13,660 bases of DNA, taken from assembly GCA_046756445.1 (NCBI GenBank), contig JBHHWI010000084.1, positions 1-13,660 on the forward strand, in the 5' to 3' direction. Below the pieces are notes generated by a model that saw only the letters and a program-made list of their open reading frames with translations, did not search any database and was not told the DNA's origin. Both the position numbers and the translations under genes were made by a program. Of this stretch, positions 7,445 to 13,660 are shown one piece after another (position 1 is the first letter of the stretch; the number at the start of each line of letters is the position of its first letter). The stretch is from JACZWL01 sp046756445 (GTDB taxonomy: Bacteria > Pseudomonadota > Gammaproteobacteria > Steroidobacterales > Woeseiaceae).

Positions 7445-8743
7445 ATGGCTGACGCGACACCGACACCGCCCGAAGACGGCGCCAGAATTACGATCGAGGA
7501 CGGCAAGCTGCGGGTGCCGGACAACCCGATTATCCCGTTCATCGAGGGAGACGGCACCGGTCCGGACATCTGGCGGGCGACAGTCAGGGTGCTCGATGCG
7601 GCGGTAGAGAGGGCTTACGGCGGTGCAAGGATGATCCACTGGATGGAGATATTTGCCGGGCAGAAATCCAATGACCTGTTCGCGAGCTGGCTACCGGATC
7701 AGTCGGTCGACGCATGCCGCGACTACCTCGTGTCCATCAAGGGCCCGCTGACGACACCCATTGGTGGCGGCATTCGCTCCCTGAACGTGGCCTTGCGTCA
7801 GCTCCTCGACTTGTATGTCTGCCTTCGGCCGGTGCGCTGGTTCGAAGGCGTTCCTTCACCGGTTCGAGAACCGGGCAGCGTCGACATGGTCATCTTCCGC
7901 GAGAACACCGAGGATATTTACGCGGGCATCGAATTCGAGCGCGGCACCGACGCCAGCAAGAAATTTCTGGACGTCTTCAAGGAGAACTTCCCTAACGAAT
8001 TCTTGAAGATTCGTTTTCCTGGAAGTTCAGGAATCGGTCTGAAGCCGGTTTCGCAGGAAGGAACGGAACGGCTGGTGCGCGCTGCAATCGATTACGCGAT
8101 TGCAAACAATCGAAAAAGCGTCACCTTCGTGCACAAGGGCAATATCATGAAGTTTACCGAGGGCGCGTTCCGCAACTGGGGATACGAACTCGCGGAACGT
8201 GAATATGCCGACCATACGTATACCTGGGACCAGTGGGAACGCGCGCGCGCGGCGCACGGGACGGAGGCCGCGAATGCCGAGCAGCAGACGGCGCTCGATG
8301 CGGGCAGGATTGTCGTCAAGGATGCAATTGCGGATATCACATTACAACAGGTACTGACCCGTCCGAAGGAGTTCGATGTCATTGCGACGATGAACCTGAA
8401 CGGTGACTACCTCTCCGACGCCCTCGCAGCGCAGGTTGGCGGGATCGGTATCGCCCCGGGTGGCAATATCAACTACATCTCCGGGCACGCCGTGTTCGAA
8501 GCCACACACGGAACGGCGCCAAAGTATGCGGACCTCGATGTCGTCAATCCCGGATCGCTGACCCTGTCCGGCGAGATGATGCTTCGCTATCTGGGATGGA
8601 CCGAAGCGGCAGACGCCATTATCAGATCCATGGATGCTACGATTGGACAAAAGACTGTGACCTATGATTTCGCACGGCTGATGGAAGGCGCGACCAAGGT
8701 CAAGTGCAGCGAATTTGCCACGGCAATGATCGATAATATGTAG
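7445..8743 (+). CDS. icd: NADP-dependent isocitrate dehydrogenase
   Basis: 432 aa. It oxidatively decarboxylates isocitrate to 2-oxoglutarate in the TCA cycle, making NADPH. The start is the ATG at 7445, with GGAG at 7436-7439 five bases upstream; the frame opens at 7400, but that ATG sits on the -10 element. The active-site loop GGGIRSLNVALRQ (107-119) carries Ser112, equivalent to E. coli Ser113, the residue phosphorylated by AceK. Lys360-Tyr361, Val367, Tyr407 and Arg411 match the E. coli NADP-specificity residues Lys344, Tyr345, Val351, Tyr391 and Arg395, so NADP rather than NAD is expected. Compared with the 416-aa E. coli enzyme there is extra sequence at about 256-290 (TYTWDQWERARAAHG onward), closely resembling the additional loop of Bacillus subtilis Icd, and NINYISGHAVFEATHG is also Bacillus-like. 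The next gene, 5 bases on, encodes its kinase/phosphatase. Confidence 0.97.
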   Translation: MADATPTPPEDGARITIEDGKLRVPDNPIIPFIEGDGTGPDIWRATVRVLDAAVERAYGGARMIHWMEIFAGQKSNDLFASWLPDQSVDACRDYLVSIKGPLTTPIGGGIRSLNVALRQLLDLYVCLRPVRWFEGVPSPVREPGSVDMVIFRENTEDIYAGIEFERGTDASKKFLDVFKENFPNEFLKIRFPGSSGIGLKPVSQEGTERLVRAAIDYAIANNRKSVTFVHKGNIMKFTEGAFRNWGYELAEREYADHTYTWDQWERARAAHGTEAANAEQQTALDAGRIVVKDAIADITLQQVLTRPKEFDVIATMNLNGDYLSDALAAQVGGIGIAPGGNINYISGHAVFEATHGTAPKYADLDVVNPGSLTLSGEMMLRYLGWTEAADAIIRSMDATIGQKTVTYDFARLMEGATKVKCSEFATAMIDNM

Positions 8744-8748
8744 CGCAG

Positions 8749-10500
8749 ATGAGCTTGCCCGACCCCGCTGAAATTGCGGCGCTTATCGTCGACGCTTTCA
8801 TAGGCTACAACAACGACTTCCGAAAAATCACGCGGCGCGCCAGGAGGAGATTCGAACGCCGTGACTGGTCGAGCAACCAACACGACGCCGTACAACGCAT
8901 CGAGCTGTACGACGCATCCATAAACAGAACCGTAGAAACAGTCGCAGAGAAGCTTGCGGACAGTCTGCACGACAGGCCACTGTGGAGTCTCATCAAGAAA
9001 CAGTACGCTCACCAGATACGCAACTACGCCGATACCGAGTTCTTCAAGACCTATTTCAGTTCCGTGACACGCCGTGTTTTTTCGACGATCGGCGTGGATC
9101 CCGCCGTGGAATTCATTGCCCTGGACGTCGTTCCGACGGAGCACATGCGGGGCATGGCAAATTCGATCACTTACCAGAACCGTGGCGAGACGGAGTTTCT
9201 TTTTGATGAAGTGCTCGTTGATTACGCCTTCGCCACGCCTTACAGAAATATAGATGGAACCATTCGGTTCATCAGCGCCGAGGTGGATGCCTACTGCGAA
9301 GCTCGCAAGGGCCGTAACAGTATCCGGCAAATCGAGATTCTCGAACCGATTTTCTATCGTGCGACGCGGGCATACATTGTTGGACGAATCGATGGCGACG
9401 ACTGGCAATCTCCGCTTGTTATTGCGTTCAAGAACACGGATGAAGGAATCATGGCCGATGCCGTAATCCTTTCGGAGGACGATGTCAGCATGCTGTTCGG
9501 GTTCACGCGATCCTACTTTCACGCGGATCTTGCAACGGTCGGCGCAACGGTTGCCTTTCTCAAGTCCATGATGCCGAAAAAGCCGATCGCGGAGATATAT
9601 ACGGTGCTTGGTCGCGCCAAACAGGGAAAGACCGAGAGATATCGCTCACTCTTTCAGCACCTCGGGAATTCCAGCGACAGGTTTGCGCATGCGAGGGGCG
9701 ACAAGGGCATGGTAATGGTCGTGTTTACCCTCCCTTCCTACGATATCGTGTTCAAGGTCATTCGTGACCGCTTCGGCTTTCCCAAGTCAATCGGCCGAGC
9801 CGACGTAATCGAGAAATATCAGCTGGTATTCAAACACGACCGCGCCGGGCGACTCGTCGATGCGCAGGAGTTCCGCCGTCTGCGTCTCGATCGCGTACGG
9901 TTCACAAAGGAGCTGCTCGATGAGTTATTGACCGAGTGTGCCGATAGTTGCCGCATCGAGGACGACTGCGTCGTTATCGAGCACGTCTATATCGAACGCC
10001 GCCTGACACCCCTGAATCTGTACCTGATGGAATCGGACCACGATGCGGCAAAGCAGGCTGCCATCGACTACGGTCAGGCGATTCGGGATCTGGCGCTGAG
10101 CAACGTTTTTCCCGGTGATTTGCTACTCAAGAACTTCGGCCTGTCGCGGCACGGCCGCGTTATTTTTTACGATTACGACGAGCTCTGCCTGGTCACCGAC
10201 TGCAACTTCCGGCAGATTCCCGAGGCCCGGGACGACATCGACGAGATGCGCGCCCGCCCGTGGTTCTATGTCGGCCCACAGGACATCTTCCCCGAGCAGT
10301 TCATTCAGTTCCTGAGCTTCACCGACGACGTCAGGCAGGCGTTTCTCGGGCATCACGCCGATCTCCTGACACCCGAATTCTGGGCTGACCTGAAGGCCCG
10401 GCATGAATCCGGAGAAGTGCTGGAGGTCCTCCCTTACACCGCCAAGCAATGGACTGAGCACAAGGGACACGCCCTCTATCCGACGGCGGCCAGGGTGTGA
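8749..10500 (+). CDS. aceK: Isocitrate dehydrogenase kinase/phosphatase
   Basis: 583 aa (E. coli AceK is 578). A bifunctional cytosolic enzyme that phosphorylates isocitrate dehydrogenase on its active-site Ser, directing carbon into the glyoxylate shunt, and reverses this when energy is needed. Its numbering runs level with the E. coli protein: Lys336 in DIVFKVIRD (ATP contact), Asp457 in FPGDLLLKNFG (with Lys461 and Asn462), and Asp475/Asp477 in HGRVIFYDYDE (metal binding and catalysis). All expected catalytic residues are present, so both activities are plausible. The N-terminal regulatory domain (about 1-310) is complete, with the SNQHDAVQRIELYDASI segment typical of the family. The ATG lies 5 bases after the icd stop and has only a weak ribosome site, so translation is probably coupled to icd. 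The gene stands next to its substrate's gene, not in an aceBAK operon. Confidence 0.97.
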   Translation: MSLPDPAEIAALIVDAFIGYNNDFRKITRRARRRFERRDWSSNQHDAVQRIELYDASINRTVETVAEKLADSLHDRPLWSLIKKQYAHQIRNYADTEFFKTYFSSVTRRVFSTIGVDPAVEFIALDVVPTEHMRGMANSITYQNRGETEFLFDEVLVDYAFATPYRNIDGTIRFISAEVDAYCEARKGRNSIRQIEILEPIFYRATRAYIVGRIDGDDWQSPLVIAFKNTDEGIMADAVILSEDDVSMLFGFTRSYFHADLATVGATVAFLKSMMPKKPIAEIYTVLGRAKQGKTERYRSLFQHLGNSSDRFAHARGDKGMVMVVFTLPSYDIVFKVIRDRFGFPKSIGRADVIEKYQLVFKHDRAGRLVDAQEFRRLRLDRVRFTKELLDELLTECADSCRIEDDCVVIEHVYIERRLTPLNLYLMESDHDAAKQAAIDYGQAIRDLALSNVFPGDLLLKNFGLSRHGRVIFYDYDELCLVTDCNFRQIPEARDDIDEMRARPWFYVGPQDIFPEQFIQFLSFTDDVRQAFLGHHADLLTPEFWADLKARHESGEVLEVLPYTAKQWTEHKGHALYPTAARV

Positions 10501-10937
10501 CCATTCACAGTCGAACGCGCAGAAAGGATCGGATCCCGTTGGACCTGATCGGCAGGATCCAGCGCGAGCGCTGACTTTGCATCAGCACGACGGAAGGATG
10601 ATTCCTCGAGGCCGGCGCATCACAATGGTGCTCCGGAGACCGATTCTCCCGCCCTGCCCGAATGGCGCGGGGTTCGCGACTCAGTCCGTACTTCTACTGA
10701 TATATACCCGTCCGGCCCGGTGAGACCATAGCTGCCCAAAACACCTCGGTGGACAGAAGCCGCTATTGCGCATCACTGCAGGCAATGTCTTCGATCAGGC
10801 TGTGCAGCGCTGGCCGGACCGTGGAAGAATTCCCTCTGACGATTATCTGACAAATCCAAGAATTCGTGCTCCGGCAACGGACGATCGAAGAACTGAAACC
10901 CGAACAGCGATACCCGACAGAAAATTGGAGAAATGAT
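10501..10937. other. Intergenic region between aceK and the amino-acid dehydrogenase gene
   Basis: These 437 bases hold no gene I can support. Frames that stay open here give low-complexity or basic peptides without motifs. Small inverted repeats are visible, such as GGAGA/TCTCC at 10635-10649 and AGCG/CGCT at 10561-10572, but they are short and lack T tracts, so I call no terminator. The region probably carries the end of the icd-aceK transcript and the promoter and leader of the next gene. Confidence 0.5.
10698..10706 (+). promoter_or_regulatory. Possible extended -10 for the dehydrogenase gene
   Basis: TGATATATA offers a TGn extension followed by TATATA, the most AT-rich -10-like spot in the gap. 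No recognisable -35 stands 17 bases upstream (GACTCA at 10678-10683). If used, the transcript would have a leader of about 225 bases. Confidence 0.22.
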
Positions 10938-12047
10938 ATGAGTGATTCTGCATTCCGATTTTGCGATGACCTGGGCCCGAAGACCATCCTGCACGTTCAC
11001 GAGCCGAATATCGGACTGAAAGGAATTGCCGTGGTCGACAACGTCGCCACCGGTCCGTCGATTGGCGGCGTACGCATGGCGCCCGACGTTTCTCTCGAGG
11101 AGTGTTTCCGGCTCGCCCGGGCCATGACCTTCAAGAATGCGGCCGCGGGCCTGCCCCACGGCGGCGGCAAATCGGTCATCTTCGCCGATCCTTCCGTCGA
11201 TGCAGCCACAAAGGAACAGCTCATCCGTGCATTTGCGAAAGCCATCGAGCCCATCGACGACTACATTCCCGGACCGGACATGGGCACCAACGAAACAGCG
11301 ATGGCGTGGGTAAAGGATGAAATCGGACGCTGTGTCGGTTTACCGCGAGAAGTGGGCGGCATACCACTCGATGAGATCGGTGCCACGGCATTCGGCGTGG
11401 TTGCCGCCGCCGAGGTTGCTGCCGAGAGACTCGAGCTCTCACTAGATGGCGCGCGCGTGGCCGTGCAGGGATTCGGTGCTGTCGGCAAGCACGCGGCGCG
11501 GTTTTTCGCCGAAAAAGGCGCGGTGCTGGTGGCGGCGTCGGATTCCAGCGGCATGGTGATTGACGCCGGCGGCATAGACACAAGCGCTCTGATCGAGCAC
11601 AAGGAGCGGGGGCGCCCAATTCGAGAATTCTCCGCCTGCGCCAAACTCGATCGCGAAGCAATCATCGGTGTCGACTGCGACCTGCTCATACCGGCTGCAC
11701 GACCGGATGTCATTCGTACCGACAACCAGGACACGGTTCAGGCAAGACTGATCGTGCCCGGCGCGAATATCGGCATCACCGAGGAAGCAGAGGCGTTACT
11801 TCATGACCGCGGCGTGCTTTGCATACCCGATTTCATCGCCAATGCCGGCGGTGTGATCTGTGCAGCCGTCGAGTATCGTGGAGGTACGCAGGTCGCGGCG
11901 TTCCGGGTGATCGATGAGAGCATCCGGGCGAACACCGACGAGATTCTGGAACGCGCGGACCGGGAAGGTGTGTCGCCGCGCCAGGCCGCCGTTACGATGG
12001 CGGGCGAGCGTGTCCGCACGGCGATGGGGTTCGGCCGCTGGCATTGA
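10938..12047 (+). CDS. Glu/Leu/Phe/Val dehydrogenase family protein, probably acting on an aliphatic amino acid
   Basis: 369 aa. Enzymes of this family reversibly deaminate an amino acid to its 2-oxo acid with NAD(P). The ATG at 10938 has GGAG at 10927-10930, 7 bases away; the frame opens at 10866, but those 24 residues lack family similarity. Lys66 (MTFKNAAAG) and Lys78 (HGGGKSVI) correspond to the substrate-carboxylate and catalytic lysines, and Asp114 (GPDMGT) to the catalytic aspartate. The nucleotide-binding motif is VAVQGFGAVG (174-183). The body resembles glutamate dehydrogenase (MGTNETAMAWV, PDFIANAGGV), yet the two positions that hold the glutamate side-chain carboxylate in the Clostridium enzyme (Lys89, Ser380) align by eye with Ile42 (GPSIGGVRM) and Ala309, as in leucine dehydrogenases. 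I therefore favour a branched-chain or aromatic substrate. Cofactor preference cannot be read safely. It may help catabolise amino acids to feed the TCA cycle. Confidence 0.93.
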   Translation: MSDSAFRFCDDLGPKTILHVHEPNIGLKGIAVVDNVATGPSIGGVRMAPDVSLEECFRLARAMTFKNAAAGLPHGGGKSVIFADPSVDAATKEQLIRAFAKAIEPIDDYIPGPDMGTNETAMAWVKDEIGRCVGLPREVGGIPLDEIGATAFGVVAAAEVAAERLELSLDGARVAVQGFGAVGKHAARFFAEKGAVLVAASDSSGMVIDAGGIDTSALIEHKERGRPIREFSACAKLDREAIIGVDCDLLIPAARPDVIRTDNQDTVQARLIVPGANIGITEEAEALLHDRGVLCIPDFIANAGGVICAAVEYRGGTQVAAFRVIDESIRANTDEILERADREGVSPRQAAVTMAGERVRTAMGFGRWH

Positions 12048-12067
12048 GGAACGGAGTATCCTCAATG
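12042..12067. terminator. 9-bp hairpin between convergent genes, overlapping a stop codon
   Basis: CATTGAGGA (12042-12050) and TCCTCAATG (12059-12067) pair perfectly around the 8-base loop ACGGAGTA. The TGA stop of the dehydrogenase lies inside the left arm, and the GlpD stop is one base beyond the right arm. It could terminate transcription from both sides, but no T tract follows on either strand, so efficiency is uncertain. Confidence 0.45.
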
Positions 12068-12068
12068 G

Positions 12069-13652
12069 TTACTGCGCCTGGCTGACCTGCAACCGGGCGT
12101 TGTACTCTTTGAGCTTGCGAAGCTGCCTGGAGACTTCCTTTTCATCCCACCCGAGCTCGGCGGCCGCAAGCGCCGCGACCGCCTCTGCGAGGGGCTCGCC
12201 CTGATTGGCGGACAGGCCCAGCATCAGTCGCCTGTGCATGATATCCGTGAGGTTTCTTGCGAATTCCTCGCGTATTGCGAACACCACTTCCGCCTCCAGA
12301 ACTGTGCCTTGTGTGTCGATGACTGACGCAGAAATGTCGGGTAGTCCGGCGGCGCGTCCTCCGTAGATGCCGAGGAGGCGTTCGCAGCCTTGCGCCGACA
12401 GGCCCTCGATTTTCCGTAGCCGCTCTCGCGCCTCTGCCGCGCCGACTGCCCCGGGCAAAGGCGTCGTGGCCGTACTGCACGCCGGCAACCCGGCGTCGAG
12501 CTTTCTGTCGACGCGATCGACGGTCTGTTCGGCGAGATTTCTGTAGGTCGTCAGTTTGCCGCCGATGATCGAGACTATCCCGCGCAAGGGCTTGCGGTGA
12601 CGCTTGATGATGTGCCGGCGAGTGATGGCGGATTCCGGTTCCGTTTTTCGGCGCGGCAGGGGGCGGACGCCCGCGTAGGCAAAATGGATGTCGTCCGGCG
12701 TCAGCCCGGCGTCGGGAAACACGCGGTTGGTCTCGTCCAGCAGATATCTGATTTCCTTCCGGCTCGCGTGGGCGGCGTCAGGATTTCTCCCGTATCGAAT
12801 GTCCGTGGTGCCGATCAGGTACTGGTTATTCCACGGTATGATAAAAAAGGGCCGACCGTCTGCGATGGCCTCGACATAGAAGGCATCGCGCGGCGCGCCC
12901 GCAAACCGCCCGACGACGATGTGGCTGCCTTTGGTGCCGCCCATCAGGCGTCGTGTTCTTGTTCCGGTTGTCCGCAATACCCGATCAACCCAGGGCCCGG
13001 AGGCGTTGATCACCAGCCGCCCCCTCGCGCGTTGTTCCTGACCGCCGACGGAGTCCAGGTAGCTGACGGTCATCGCCGAGCCGTCGTGTGGACCGATTGC
13101 GGTAACCGGACAGTAGTTTCGTACGACTGCGCCGGCTGCCGACGCCGAGATCACATTCTCCAGGACCAGCCGTTCGGCATAGGTGACCTGCGCATCGTAG
13201 TATCGGGCTGCGCCGCGCAGGCCTTCCGGGTTCAGCCCGGGCTCCTCTTTCAGCATTTCATCGCGACTCAGCATCCGGTGCCGGGGCAGGGGCTTGCCGA
13301 TGGACAACAGGTCGTAGGCGATCATGCCCAGGCGGATCAGCAGGGAACCGCGCCGACTCCGATCGTAAACGGGGATGTTGATGCGGATGCGATCGACCAG
13401 GTGCGGCGCGATGTCGAGCAGATGGCGGCGCTCGTGCAGCGATTCGTAAACGAGCGAGACTTCGGCGTACTCGAGGTATCGAAGCCCGCCGTGAATCAAG
13501 CGGCTCGACCAGCTCGATGTTCCGCTGCCGAAGTCGCTTTTTTCGAGGAGTATGACGTTCAGCCCACGCAGCGCCGCGTCGCGCGCAATGCCCGCGCCAT
13601 TGATGCCGCCACCGACGATGATCAGGTCGTATGTGGGCGCGGTCTCCGGCAT
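12069..13652 (-). CDS. glpD: Aerobic glycerol-3-phosphate dehydrogenase (FAD-dependent)
   Basis: 527 aa, complete, starting at an ATG 8 bases from the window edge, so its promoter is not visible. It oxidises sn-glycerol 3-phosphate to dihydroxyacetone phosphate at the inner membrane and passes electrons to quinone. The N-terminal dinucleotide fold IIVGGGINGAGIARDAALRG (11-30) binds FAD, the GlpD signature SSRLIHGGLRYLEYAEVSLV lies at 49-68, the substrate-binding region includes IIPWNNQYLIGTTD (271-284), and GGKLTTYRNLAEQTVD (364-379) is the second family signature. A C-terminal helical domain follows (about 395-527). Length and motifs match functional GlpD, with nothing missing. No glpF, glpK or glpR is within the window. 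Anaerobic GlpA is less likely because the C-terminal [2Fe-2S]/BFD-type extension is absent. Confidence 0.95.
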   Translation of the reverse strand: MPETAPTYDLIIVGGGINGAGIARDAALRGLNVILLEKSDFGSGTSSWSSRLIHGGLRYLEYAEVSLVYESLHERRHLLDIAPHLVDRIRINIPVYDRSRRGSLLIRLGMIAYDLLSIGKPLPRHRMLSRDEMLKEEPGLNPEGLRGAARYYDAQVTYAERLVLENVISASAAGAVVRNYCPVTAIGPHDGSAMTVSYLDSVGGQEQRARGRLVINASGPWVDRVLRTTGTRTRRLMGGTKGSHIVVGRFAGAPRDAFYVEAIADGRPFFIIPWNNQYLIGTTDIRYGRNPDAAHASRKEIRYLLDETNRVFPDAGLTPDDIHFAYAGVRPLPRRKTEPESAITRRHIIKRHRKPLRGIVSIIGGKLTTYRNLAEQTVDRVDRKLDAGLPACSTATTPLPGAVGAAEARERLRKIEGLSAQGCERLLGIYGGRAAGLPDISASVIDTQGTVLEAEVVFAIREEFARNLTDIMHRRLMLGLSANQGEPLAEAVAALAAAELGWDEKEVSRQLRKLKEYNARLQVSQAQ

Positions 13653-13660
13653 CAGGGCCT

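Noticed and set aside
8662..9522. Minus-strand open frame of 286 codons
   Set aside because: It is antisense to the end of icd and the first half of aceK, both certain genes, and shows no recognisable motif.
10561..10572. AGCGCGAGCGCT as a terminator for icd-aceK
   Set aside because: The stem is only 4-5 bp and no T tract follows; likely chance in GC-rich DNA.
10403..10723. Plus-strand frame of 106 codons running from aceK into the gap
   Set aside because: It begins inside aceK in another frame, has no ribosome site, and its composition is not protein-like.
11261..11734. Minus-strand open frames over the dehydrogenase gene
   Set aside because: Ser/Ala/Pro- or Arg-rich shadows caused by high GC; the sense frame carries all catalytic motifs.

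Overview
The window looks like chromosomal DNA of a gammaproteobacterium of moderately high GC. AceK (isocitrate dehydrogenase kinase/phosphatase) is essentially a proteobacterial protein, and the PlpD-type patatin autotransporter and the FAD-linked GlpD fit a Gram-negative aerobe with an outer membrane. A marine or soil lineage near Woeseiaceae, Steroidobacterales or Chromatiales is my guess; no rRNA or other marker is present to settle it. I see no tRNA, rRNA, CRISPR array, insertion sequence or phage gene.

Layout. (1) 22-4050, minus: a very large membrane-anchored protein with an N-terminal AAA-like P-loop ATPase, one membrane helix, and a C-terminal half made of about 14 WD40-like blades into which a proprotein-convertase P domain is inserted. 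(2) 4120-4770, plus, divergent from it: a small atypical RIO/Kdo-kinase-like protein. (3) 4877-5125, plus: an 82-residue uncharacterised protein with its own sigma70-like promoter, followed by a perfect 11-bp hairpin shared with (4). (4) 5164-7356, minus: a secreted patatin phospholipase with POTRA and outer-membrane barrel (type Vd secretion, PlpD-like). (5) 7445-8743 and 8749-10500, plus: NADP-isocitrate dehydrogenase followed after 5 bases by aceK, its dedicated kinase/phosphatase. (6) A 437-base gap without a convincing gene. (7) 10938-12047, plus: an amino-acid dehydrogenase of the Glu/Leu/Phe/Val family. (8) 12069-13652, minus: GlpD, converging on (7) across a small hairpin.

How they fit together. 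The icd-aceK pair is a self-contained control unit for the TCA/glyoxylate branch point, with enzyme and regulator in one likely operon rather than aceK in aceBAK. The amino-acid dehydrogenase and GlpD feed carbon from amino acids and glycerol phosphate into central metabolism, so the right half reads as a catabolic, carbon-flux neighbourhood. The left half is less ordinary: the ATPase/P-domain/WD40 protein and the divergent pseudokinase-like gene share an intergenic region of about 70 bases and may be functionally linked, but nothing in the sequence proves it. The best candidates for something undescribed are the ATPase/P-domain/WD40 architecture and the pairing of a Bacillus-type IDH (with the extra loop) with AceK.
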